NCBI GenBank assembly: GCA_002366565.1
Contig: DFBJ01000013.1
Span: 620,001 to 684,000 of the forward strand
Source: Bacteriovoracaceae bacterium UBA3083
GTDB taxonomy: Bacteria; Bdellovibrionota; Bacteriovoracia; Bacteriovoracales; Bacteriovoracaceae
DNA length: 64,000 nt
Direction of reading: 5' to 3'
The translations under genes were made by a program, and so were the position numbers. This document shows positions 26,390 to 33,646 of this stretch, piece by piece; position 1 is the first letter of the stretch; the number at the start of each line of letters is the position of its first letter. The notes under the pieces were generated by a model. The model was not told the DNA's origin. It searched no databases and saw nothing but the letters and a program-made list of their open reading frames with translations.

Positions 26390-26664
26390 TCTTTCTTAGT
26401 TAATTCACTTATATCACACCCAGTATCACCACCTTGAAGTTTAAAGGCTTCCTGCTTAGGTTTTACAAGCTTTTCTTTTATTTCTTCTTCTGTCTCACAA
26501 GACTCATCATCCAACTTCTTTAAGTCAGAAAAATCATCTTTCATCGAAACAGAATTTCCAGTTTTTGTAAAATCATACTCAACATTAGGACTGTTAAGCA
26601 CTACGTTTTCTTCTTTATTACAGCTAATAAAAATAAAAAGTGATAAGAGAATGATTTTTTTCAT
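26386..26664 (-). CDS. Small lipoprotein
   Basis: The 92-residue protein has a lipoprotein signal (MKKIILLSLFIFISC, lipid Cys15) and an acidic mature part with two further cysteines. It overlaps the end of the convergent PLD-like gene by 4 bases and lies 8 bases after the SDR gene, with which it is co-directional. Confidence 0.75.
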   Translation of the reverse strand: MKKIILLSLFIFISCNKEENVVLNSPNVEYDFTKTGNSVSMKDDFSDLKKLDDESCETEEEIKEKLVKPKQEAFKLQGGDTGCDISELTKKD

Positions 26665-26672
26665 AATAAACC

Positions 26673-27416
26673 CTACTTACTATAGTTTGCGAAAGGAAGT
26701 TGCATAAACCCTCTATACATCCACCTTGGTAGTCTCTCTAGTATAAACATTACTGTTTTCATTTGCCATGGAAAAACAAAAAGTACCTTCTTTCTGTCTA
26801 ACGCCTTTCTAATTTTCTTAGCTGCGACTTCGGAGCTCATTAGCCATGGCATACCATGGTCATTCTTTTGAGTTAGTGGTGTATCAACAAACCCCGGAGC
26901 AATACACGTCACATCAATATTAAACCCTTTTAAATCAAGAGAATACGACTCACATAACTTTAAAACTGCGGCCTTAGAGGCCGAATATGAAGATGCTCCA
27001 GGCAGTCCTACCATACCAGCGACACTTGCCACTGCAGCAATATGTCCGGCCTTATTTGGCAGCATATTCTTAAGAGCTCCTTCAAAGGTATTCAAAACCC
27101 CTAAAACATTTATATTTATAACGTCTCTAGAGGCATTAAAGTCTGGTGTTTTTGTTTTACTACCAACACTTCTTCCTGCACTAGCAATCATTAAATCAAG
27201 ACATCCCCCACTAAATTTATCGATGGCAGAAATTAGCTCTTCCCTATTGGTCACATCAGCTCTAAATGCCTGAAGGTTTTTATACTTCTCAAGGGCTCCA
27301 CTTTCAATTCGAGAAAGATCTCTCCCACATATACCTACAGTGTGACCATCATTTAAATACTCTTGAGCAAGTGACCAGCCAATTCCTGTTGTTCCACCTG
27401 TAATAAAAACTTTCAT
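26673..27416 (-). CDS. Short-chain dehydrogenase/reductase
   Basis: The 247-residue SDR has TGGTTGIGWSLA (nucleotide binding), ASAGRSVG, the Ser in VASVAGMVG, and YSASKAA (Tyr-x-x-x-Lys). The C-terminus (KTVMFILERLPRWMYRGFM) is hydrophobic and may associate with membrane, as in lipid-linked SDRs. The substrate is unknown. Confidence 0.85.
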   Translation of the reverse strand: MKVFITGGTTGIGWSLAQEYLNDGHTVGICGRDLSRIESGALEKYKNLQAFRADVTNREELISAIDKFSGGCLDLMIASAGRSVGSKTKTPDFNASRDVININVLGVLNTFEGALKNMLPNKAGHIAAVASVAGMVGLPGASSYSASKAAVLKLCESYSLDLKGFNIDVTCIAPGFVDTPLTQKNDHGMPWLMSSEVAAKKIRKALDRKKVLFVFPWQMKTVMFILERLPRWMYRGFMQLPFANYSK

Positions 27417-27499
27417 ACTAATTATCCTTTAAACTATTCTATCCAACTTAATAGATGTGGCAACTGTACATCTATGAATTGAAACTATAAACTTTGATC

Positions 27500-28321
27500 A
27501 TGATATTTATTGGACTTATTTTTACTGGAATACTAGTTGGACTACTCTCTACATTTTTTGGCGTTGGTGGAGGAATACTCATTGTTCCAACTCTATACAG
27601 TCTTCTAGAGTTTTTACCTCCTCAGGTAGTAATCGCAACATCTTTAACATTAATATTTTTTAACTCTAGTAGAAACACTTATAACTTTATAAAAGCTGGT
27701 GTTAAGCCAAAGTATTCTTACCTGGCTCCAATTGCTATTTCTATGCTCATAGGTGTCATAATTGGTGGAAAGCTAACACTTCTTATGGACTCTAAAACAA
27801 TTAAGTTAATTTTTAGCCTCTTTGTTTTCTTAATTGCCCTAAAGACTATCTTTAACAGAAAACCAGCTCTAAATGAATCAGAATGGTCTCCAGAGCTCAA
27901 TACTAGGAATGTCCTACTCGGAATACTCACAGGCCTAACTGGTGGCCTTATATCAGGAATGACAGGCCTTGGAGGAGGAGCAATACTTGTACCTCTCTTT
28001 ATCTTCATATTGCAGATCCCTTTCAAACTTCTATCTGTAAACAGTAACGCTTGCATGGTGGTGGGGACATTTACTGGGATGCTCACTTATTTAATTCAAC
28101 CAACACCAACATTTGTCTTTAATTATAAGTTTTTAGAAATGGGACAATTTGGATACGTTAACTTTTCAATTGTCCTAGCTCTTTTCATTGGATCATCTAT
28201 TTCATCAAAAATTGGAGTAAATTGGACACAAAAAGTAAGCCCTAAGCTCGCAAACAAGCTCTTTTCAGTACTTCTTTTAATAATTTCAATAAAAACATTT
28301 GTTTCTTCACAATTTTATTAA
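27500..28321 (+). CDS. TauE/SafE family permease
   Basis: The polytopic protein is 273 residues from ATG 27500 (a TTG at 27494 is possible). Two repeated halves start with GLLSTFFGVGGGILIVPTL and GLISGMTGLGGGAILVPLF, the signature of the TauE/SafE sulfonate/sulfite exporter family. About eight helices are expected. The substrate is not certain. It ends about 60 bases before tRNA-Asp. Confidence 0.85.
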   Translation: MIFIGLIFTGILVGLLSTFFGVGGGILIVPTLYSLLEFLPPQVVIATSLTLIFFNSSRNTYNFIKAGVKPKYSYLAPIAISMLIGVIIGGKLTLLMDSKTIKLIFSLFVFLIALKTIFNRKPALNESEWSPELNTRNVLLGILTGLTGGLISGMTGLGGGAILVPLFIFILQIPFKLLSVNSNACMVVGTFTGMLTYLIQPTPTFVFNYKFLEMGQFGYVNFSIVLALFIGSSISSKIGVNWTQKVSPKLANKLFSVLLLIISIKTFVSSQFY

Positions 28322-28339
28322 AAAAAAGCAAATTCCTTA

Positions 28340-28368
28340 TTGACTCTACGATAATAAGTCCTTATATT
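28340..28368 (+). promoter_or_regulatory. Sigma70-type promoter of tRNA-Asp
   Basis: TTGACT (28340-28345), 17-bp spacer, TATATT (28363-28368), placing the start site about 7 bases before the mature tRNA. It is one of the best -35/-10 matches in the window. Confidence 0.75.
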
Positions 28369-28382
28369 TAATCCAGAAATGC

Positions 28383-28459
28383 GGGGGAGTAGTTAAGTTG
28401 GTTATAACGTCGCCCTGTCACGGCGAAGGCCGCGAGTTCGAGTCTCGTCTCTCCCGCCA
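28383..28459 (+). tRNA. tRNA-Asp (GTC)
   Basis: The 77-base gene has acceptor GGGGGAG paired with CTCTCCC, discriminator G at 28456 and encoded CCA at 28457-28459. The anticodon loop CTGTCAC gives GTC. The T arm is GCGAG-TTCGAGT-CTCGT. The sequence is close to other bacterial tRNA-Asp genes. Its last 11 bases are repeated downstream as part of an 84-bp direct repeat. Confidence 0.97.
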
Positions 28460-28532
28460 TTTTATTTTGATCATTTACCAACATTCATGATCATAAAAAA
28501 GCCCAGTTTAACGACTGGGCTTTTTTGTTTCT
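28449..28532 (+). repeat. att-like direct repeat, copy 1 (tRNA-Asp 3' end plus terminator)
   Basis: The 84 bp comprise the last 11 bases of tRNA-Asp, a spacer and the terminator hairpin. They are identical, base for base, to 33338-33421. Identity begins and ends abruptly, as expected for a site-specific duplication. Confidence 0.85.
28495..28526 (+). terminator. Terminator of tRNA-Asp
   Basis: AAAAAAGCCCAGT (28495-28507), loop TTAACG, ACTGGGCTTTTTT (28514-28526). This is a 13-bp stem with a T6 tail inside the 84-bp repeat. Confidence 0.92.
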
Positions 28533-28758
28533 GACCAAGTATTAAATTAGTCCTTACATATCTTTAACTACCTTCGCAGCACTTATTTATACACACTTTA
28601 TTGAATTGTTTTTCGAAGTTATTTATAGAGAAGCCAGAATTTAACCCAATATCTTTTTTTACCTTTTCCTTAAAGTTAACTATTTTTTGACCTAGAACAA
28701 ACAATAGACCCTTTTAATAAGAGTAATAATTTTAATTAATTATTTAAAAGGAAAAAGA

Positions 28759-29427
28759 ATGAACACAAATATATCGTTAGTAACATTTTTATTACTGTTA
28801 ACCTCATGTTCAACTACGGTAACTAGAAAGTATGAGCCTATCAATGAAATAGAGAATGAGAGAATCTATCGAAATAATTCAAAAGCTTCAAAAATTATTC
28901 AAGACGATATTCAAACAATTATTCAATTTAAAGAAAAAATAAATGATACTATATACATAAGTGCTCAAATGACTAACAATTCCCAAAAAGAATTACTAAT
29001 TACACCAAAATACTTTAGTTTATATTCAGAGAATAAAATAGTTAGTCATTTTTCTTACGAAGAGGATTTGGAGAGAATAAGTGCAAATATAAACGTTCGA
29101 AGAAATGATTTAAAAACAAACACAGTGCAAGATATAGCAGAGATCTCAGAAGGAATCATATCTATTTTTCAAAAAGGAGAGGAATATGAAAATTATGAAG
29201 AGAGGCGAATACAAAACAAAAGAATAAGAAGAGAAAAGAAACATGAGCTTGATGCATTAATAAATAAACGTGAACAACTCCTAAAAAACTATCCTATAAA
29301 ATATACCCTACTTAAAAATGAGACAAAACAATTCTTACTAAAATTCAAGTTAAAAGATTTTCCAAGCCACCTTCGTTTTGAGATGGGAAATAATCCAAAA
29401 TCTTTTGTGACGTTTAAAATACTCTGA
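28759..29427 (+). CDS. Unrecognised lipoprotein in the tRNA-Asp island
   Basis: The 222-residue protein has a lipoprotein signal (ISLVTFLLLLTSC, Cys17). The mature part is charged and has a Lys/Glu/Arg-rich helix (residues about 140-180) followed by a possible beta domain. I do not recognise a family. AAAAGGAAAAAG precedes the ATG. It is the only gene between repeat copies 1 and 2. Confidence 0.72.
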   Translation: MNTNISLVTFLLLLTSCSTTVTRKYEPINEIENERIYRNNSKASKIIQDDIQTIIQFKEKINDTIYISAQMTNNSQKELLITPKYFSLYSENKIVSHFSYEEDLERISANINVRRNDLKTNTVQDIAEISEGIISIFQKGEEYENYEERRIQNKRIRREKKHELDALINKREQLLKNYPIKYTLLKNETKQFLLKFKLKDFPSHLRFEMGNNPKSFVTFKIL

Positions 29428-29474
29428 ACAGTCGAAGCTAACTAATAGCTTTTACAAACAGCATCCTTTTTTTA

Positions 29475-29565
29475 CTCTCTCGTCATTTTAAATACCCAGA
29501 AACAACCAACAAATTCTCGATATCATAAAAAAAGCCCAGACGAAAGTTTGGGCTTTTTTGTTTCT
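29475..29565 (+). repeat. att-like repeat, copy 2 (diverged)
   Basis: It starts CTCTCTCGTCATTTTA, matching the tRNA 3' end and downstream bases CTCTCCCGCCATTTTA of copies 1 and 3 at 14 of 16 positions. It continues with ACCAACA, TTC and ATCATAAAAAA and the same terminator frame, ending GGGCTTTTTTGTTTCT. Copies 2 and 3 also share TTTA immediately before. Confidence 0.6.
29527..29559 (+). terminator. Terminator within repeat copy 2
   Basis: AAAAAAGCCCAGAC (29528-29541), loop GAAA, GTTTGGGCTTTTTT (29546-29559). The loop side differs from copies 1 and 3 but compensates to keep the stem. It may end transcription of the lipoprotein gene. Confidence 0.85.
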
Positions 29566-29609
29566 GGGGGTAGTCTAAACCCGATACCAAATAATATATT
29601 CAACCATAA

Positions 29610-29757
29610 CTAAAAGTTCAGCCACATAAATAGCTCGTCATACTCTTTCTTTGTTGTTAGTTGGACTGAGTAACCATTACGCCATTCATTCAGTTCATAT
29701 TTTGAAGAAAATACTTTCCCAAAAATCTCATGCGGTTCCTCATTTCTCTCCCTAATA
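29610..29757 (-). pseudogene. Probable gene fragment (frameshifted continuation of 29752-30330)
   Basis: On the minus strand the frame HIRERNEEPHEIFGKVF ... KKEYDELFMWLNF-stop is open and protein-like but has no usable start; a TGA lies shortly upstream in frame. It begins exactly where the 29752-30330 gene ends, one frame over, so it is probably the lost C-terminus of that protein after an indel. I cannot exclude chance. Confidence 0.4.
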
Positions 29758-30330
29758 TGGAATTGTATTATTCAATTCCTCGATTACCTGCAATCGCCTC
29801 AACTCTTTTCTTGTATAATATGTTTTAACTATTCCTAAGAGTCTCACCTTGTTTTTCCCATTCCCTAAACTGCCACGACACCTAACTTCTTGTTCTTTTT
29901 CCCAAGTCCTTGGCAAGCCAACACATTTAACTGTGATCTCCTCTTCATCACATATAAGCTTTCTCGAATACTCCTTATTTTCAATATTCTTCTCTCTTTT
30001 AATCAAGCAATTGCTTTCAGGAATTTCAAAACCAACGACGTGATTTAGCTTTGTTAAGTGAACATTATTATTAAATTCATATATAACTTTCCACTCCTCT
30101 CTTTCATCAACTATATATTGGTTAGGATCTCCACTTTCAGCAGCAAAGACTAAAAGATATGAGCAGAGATCATCTCCTGAAGTTATGTATTCGAATTCAT
30201 CTTTAGGAGCCTCATCCCAGACGGGATCATATTCGTCATTAACGGGAGGGTCGACAAGTACTTCCCACTTCCAGACATCTATCATCCTCACTCTACAGTT
30301 AGGAGTTCCACCTAACAGTGTCTTTCCCAC
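29752..30330 (-). CDS. Unrecognised 192-residue protein in the tRNA-Asp island
   Basis: The start is GTG 30330 with GGAGGGAG six bases upstream, a strong ribosome site. The frame is also open upstream to 30438 and protein-like (SIKSPDELINYYEIGESLID), so the present start may be secondary. It has five cysteines, Trp-rich N-terminal half (IDVWKWEVLVDPP), and no signal peptide. I recognise no domain. The end may be frameshifted (see 29610-29757). It is convergent to the lipoprotein and divergent from tldD. Confidence 0.5.
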   Translation of the reverse strand: MGKTLLGGTPNCRVRMIDVWKWEVLVDPPVNDEYDPVWDEAPKDEFEYITSGDDLCSYLLVFAAESGDPNQYIVDEREEWKVIYEFNNNVHLTKLNHVVGFEIPESNCLIKREKNIENKEYSRKLICDEEEITVKCVGLPRTWEKEQEVRCRGSLGNGKNKVRLLGIVKTYYTRKELRRLQVIEELNNTIPY

Positions 30331-30661
30331 TGTTAGCTCCCTCCAAGCCTTATCAATGAGGGATTCACCTATTTCATAATAATTAATAAGTTCATCAGGG
30401 CTTTTGATACTGCCATCTACAGAAAAAAATACATTCTTCTAGGCGTTTTAAACTGCAATTGAGCTTGGCTATTTATCTCCTACAATTAGCATTGAATAAA
30501 TATAACCAGACTTAGTGTTGAAGGCCCAAAGTTTTTTAAATTTTTGATAAATATTATTAGTTCCAAAGGCTTATTTTCCTCCCTAATAGGTTTAGCTTTT
30601 TTACAATCAGAGTTTAAAAAATTCATATTTATGCTAGATTAGTCAAAAAACAGGACTGATT
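30331..30661. other. Divergent intergenic region upstream of tldD
   Basis: Bases 30331-30438 continue the frame of the leftward gene without an ATG. Bases 30439-30661 are AT-rich and should hold the tldD promoter. I see no hairpin terminator or RNA gene. Confidence 0.5.
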
Positions 30662-32032
30662 ATGGATCATATAAAGCTATTGAATGAAGTGAATATTCCA
30701 GTGGATACTTGTGAATACTGGGACATTCGTATTGAAGAGACAACCAAGTGTGAAATAGTTTATCAAGACTATGAACTTACGTCTTGCTCTACAAAGCCAT
30801 CACTTGGAGCATTTGTTCGAGTTTTTGATAATGATATGTGGTTCTATTCATCTACAACAGATTTAAATAATTTGGAAAAAGAAATTCTATCTCTTGCAAA
30901 ACAATCTAAGTCTCTTAAAAGAGAGACAGAGAAATCACTAAGACCTTATAACCAAATTCCTAGTACTGACAAAATTATAAAATCTGATGACACTAGATTA
31001 GACAACGTTTCCATAGATACAAAAAAGTCTACTTGCGAAGCCTATTTTCAAACAATACAATCTTTTGAGAATTTAAAAGGTATCAAATTAAGTTACTCTG
31101 ACGAATACAAGATTAAGCACTTTCGTTCATCCCAAAACGTCTACTTCTCTTTTGATTTCAATCAATGTGGAGTCTCTGTTTCCTATACCGTATTTAATGG
31201 AGACAAACAATTCGATGACAGAGTTAGTTTTTATGGAAAGAAAATCGGCGATTTAAATAACTTAAGCAATGAGATTACATCCGCAATAAAAGAAAGTTTT
31301 CTATTTACTGATGCAAAGCCTATTGATGCTGGCAACTATCCTGTTGTTATGGATAGTGAGGTTGTTGGAGTCTTTGCTCATGAGTCTTTTGGTCATAAAT
31401 CCGAAGCAGATTTTATGCTTGGAGATGAAGAGGCAAAAGAGACTTGGAAAATAGGTAAAAAAGTTGGAAATGAATGTTTGAGCATAGTCGACTCTGGAGA
31501 AGAATACGGAACCAGTGGTTACTGCCCAATCGATGATGAAGGCTTTAGGACTCAAAAAACATATTTAATCAAAGATGGAATACTTTCAGGTAGACTACAT
31601 AGCCAGCACACATCTCAAATTCTAAATGAAGCCCCTACAGGAAATGGAAGGGCCATGAACTTTGAATTTGAGCCAATTGTGAGAATGACAAATACTTATG
31701 TAGAGCCAGGAGAGCTATCGTTTGAAGATTTAATTTCAAAGGTTGAACTTGGAATTTATGCAAAGGATATCAATCACGGCTCAGGTCTAAGCACTTTCAC
31801 AATTGCTCCGAGGAAATGCTATATGATCAGAAATGGAAAGATAGCTGAACCAGTAAGAGTTTCAGTCATGTCTGGAACAGTTTTTGAAGCATTAAATAAT
31901 ATTGAGGGCTGCTCTAAGAACTTCAATATGATAAATACTGCATTTGGTGGATGTGGAAAAATGGAACAGTGGCCATTACCCGTTTCCTTTGGTGGTTCAA
32001 AAGTTCTTGTAAGCAAAATGGTTATCAGCTGA
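30662..32032 (+). CDS. tldD: Metalloprotease TldD
   Basis: The 456-residue protein is of the TldD/PmbA family and carries the metal motif H240-E-x-x-x-H244 (AHESFGHKSEADFM), the zinc-binding catalytic site of TldD. C-terminal marks are GNGRAMNFEFEPIVRMTNTY and the final GGCGKMEQWPLPVSFGG. TldD with TldE degrades or matures peptides (for example microcin B17 and CcdA in E. coli). tldE follows after 8 bases. The pair lies inside the segment bounded by att-like repeats. Confidence 0.92.
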   Translation: MDHIKLLNEVNIPVDTCEYWDIRIEETTKCEIVYQDYELTSCSTKPSLGAFVRVFDNDMWFYSSTTDLNNLEKEILSLAKQSKSLKRETEKSLRPYNQIPSTDKIIKSDDTRLDNVSIDTKKSTCEAYFQTIQSFENLKGIKLSYSDEYKIKHFRSSQNVYFSFDFNQCGVSVSYTVFNGDKQFDDRVSFYGKKIGDLNNLSNEITSAIKESFLFTDAKPIDAGNYPVVMDSEVVGVFAHESFGHKSEADFMLGDEEAKETWKIGKKVGNECLSIVDSGEEYGTSGYCPIDDEGFRTQKTYLIKDGILSGRLHSQHTSQILNEAPTGNGRAMNFEFEPIVRMTNTYVEPGELSFEDLISKVELGIYAKDINHGSGLSTFTIAPRKCYMIRNGKIAEPVRVSVMSGTVFEALNNIEGCSKNFNMINTAFGGCGKMEQWPLPVSFGGSKVLVSKMVIS

Positions 32033-32040
32033 GGTTCAAA

Positions 32041-33276
32041 ATGAGAAAAGAAATACTACAATTAAATGAAAAAGAAACCTCCATTGAAGCTGCTGGAAAC
32101 AAAATTGCTTCTATAAGAAATAAGAATATTACTAAATCTAGTGCTAGGTTCTTCTCAGTAGATAAAATCTATTCCGCTTCTTTTGTAGGAGAGATTGATG
32201 AGAAATCACTTTTAGATAATGCGATTAACAACAAAGAAAGTGCCCTCGAATATAAGTACTCTCTAAATAGTCTTGCTTCTGTATCTAAAGAGACATTTTT
32301 AGAAGGTAAAAACATTGAAGATCTTTTACCTGAGTATCAAAATGCCCTTACTGAGATTTCAAGTAAATTTCCAGATTTTATTTTTTCAGGAAAAGCCAAC
32401 ATAAAACGTGTTAGTAAAAAGCTTAAATTTCTAGAGGAAGCTGATTTAAAAAACTCATATGACGCTTGCGAATGGTACTTTCTCTACAAGCATAAGTCTT
32501 CGCCTAGTATCATTGATGGCTTTTTTGGATCTGGAGATATTGGAACATTCGATATCAAGACGGAAGTAAGTAATTATTCAAAGTTCCTTGAAGCATTCTC
32601 AAATGAAGTCACACTTGAAGCTGGAAAATATCCAGTCATATTTGTTGATTCATCTCATCTATTTTCTAAAATTCTAGAAAGTTCAAAGGCCGATAACTAC
32701 AACAAGGAAATTGGGTTATTTAGAAATAAGCTTAATGAGAAAATTCTAAACGAAGACTTCACACTTCTTGATGTCTCTTATGATACTTCAATTGGGGCAA
32801 CAGCTCTTTTCGATGCTGATGGCCGCCAAAGATCTAACCCAAAACTACCAATAATCAAAAATGGTACTTTCAACTCTCTTGTCACGGATTCAAGAAATGC
32901 ACAGAAATATTCACTTGAGCCTACAGGAAATACTCTAAGATCTTTTGATTCAAGCTCTGTCTTAGGCTTTAACACAATCACTGTAGAAGCTGGCCAAAGA
33001 ACTGTTGAACAAATACTGAGTAATCTACCAAAATGCCTAATTATAGAAATGGCAGCTGGTGGTGATTTCACTGACCTCGGTGATTATTCAACTCCTGTCC
33101 AAAATGGTTTTTTGATGGAAAATGGAAAGATAACAGGAAAACTACCTCAAATTACTTTGACATCATCAGTAGAAAAGATGTTTGGGTCGGAGCTCGTAGA
33201 AATCGCAAGTAAACCATTTTCAGGAATTAGTAAGTGCCCTGCGATTATTTCGAATATGGATGTACTTATTAATTAA
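32041..33276 (+). CDS. tldE: TldE/PmbA, partner subunit of TldD
   Basis: The protein has 411 residues from ATG 32041 with GAGG at 32031. An upstream in-frame start at 31951 would lie inside tldD and is unlikely. It belongs to the TldD/PmbA family but lacks the HExxxH motif, as expected of the non-catalytic TldE partner. C-terminal marks include EPTGNTLRSFDSSSVLGFNT and CLIIEMAAGGDFTDLGDYS, resembling PmbA. It forms a heterodimer with TldD (family knowledge). Confidence 0.85.
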   Translation: MRKEILQLNEKETSIEAAGNKIASIRNKNITKSSARFFSVDKIYSASFVGEIDEKSLLDNAINNKESALEYKYSLNSLASVSKETFLEGKNIEDLLPEYQNALTEISSKFPDFIFSGKANIKRVSKKLKFLEEADLKNSYDACEWYFLYKHKSSPSIIDGFFGSGDIGTFDIKTEVSNYSKFLEAFSNEVTLEAGKYPVIFVDSSHLFSKILESSKADNYNKEIGLFRNKLNEKILNEDFTLLDVSYDTSIGATALFDADGRQRSNPKLPIIKNGTFNSLVTDSRNAQKYSLEPTGNTLRSFDSSSVLGFNTITVEAGQRTVEQILSNLPKCLIIEMAAGGDFTDLGDYSTPVQNGFLMENGKITGKLPQITLTSSVEKMFGSELVEIASKPFSGISKCPAIISNMDVLIN

Positions 33277-33337
33277 TATTTAAACGATTTACTCTGGACT
33301 TAAGCCACTGTTATCAAGTTTCGGTATCGTGTCTTTA

Positions 33338-33421
33338 CTCTCCCGCCATTTTATTTTGATCATTTACCAACATTCATGATCATAAAAAAGCCCAGTTTAA
33401 CGACTGGGCTTTTTTGTTTCT
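33338..33421 (+). repeat. att-like direct repeat, copy 3 (distal boundary)
   Basis: The 84 bp are identical to 28449-28532. The bases just before (AGTTTCGGTATCGT, then GTCTTTA) faintly resemble the tRNA T arm AGTTCGAGTCTCGT, so a decayed longer tRNA copy may lie here. Confidence 0.85.
33384..33415 (+). terminator. Terminator in repeat copy 3, after tldE
   Basis: The same hairpin as at 28495-28526. Here it would end tldD-tldE transcription. Confidence 0.88.
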
Positions 33422-33514
33422 AAACTATCACTTCAGCAATTCATAACAATGTCACGGCGTCAAAATACAACGAAGTAAATTTACGTAGAATTTTGACTGT
33501 AACAAGATTTCTTA

Positions 33515-33631
33515 TTAATCCACTTCCTTCTTCAGTAGAACTGACTTACCTTGTGTAAAATTCAATTCACTGCCGTCAGCATTAAACTTTAGTTTAAAGC
33601 CAGACTTACCTATACTTAGGGCATATCATGC
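33515..33631 (-). pseudogene. C-terminal gene remnant beyond the distal repeat
   Basis: The minus-strand frame reads ALSIGKSGFKLKFNADGS, then ELNFTQGKSVLLKKEVD and a TAA. It is protein-like (alternating hydrophobic and charged residues) but is closed upstream by TGA and has no start. It looks like the 3' end of a gene whose 5' part was lost when the 33647 gene or the island arrived. It is short, so chance is possible. Confidence 0.35.
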
Positions 33632-33646
33632 TTCAAAGTTAAATAA

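Larger units (their letters stand above)
29428..29751. other. Intergenic stretch: diverged att-like repeat and gene debris
   Basis: This stretch holds the diverged repeat copy 2 with its terminator (29475-29565) and, on the minus strand, an open, protein-like frame (29610-29757) without a start. I see no intact gene. Confidence 0.6.
33277..33646. other. Intergenic stretch: repeat copy 3, inverted repeat and gene debris
   Basis: It contains the third att-like repeat (33338-33421), an imperfect inverted repeat with arms GTCAAAAT (33459-33466) and ATTTTGAC (33490-33497), and a start-less minus-strand reading frame (33515-33631). No intact gene is seen. Confidence 0.6.

Noticed and set aside
31951..32040. 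Early start of tldE inside tldD
   Set aside because: ATG 32041 has GAGG at the right distance just after the tldD stop; the earlier region is out-of-frame tldD coding.
28533..33337. Prophage or transposon in the tRNA-Asp region
   Set aside because: No integrase, transposase, structural phage gene or IS-type terminal repeat is visible; only the att-like repeats support mobility.
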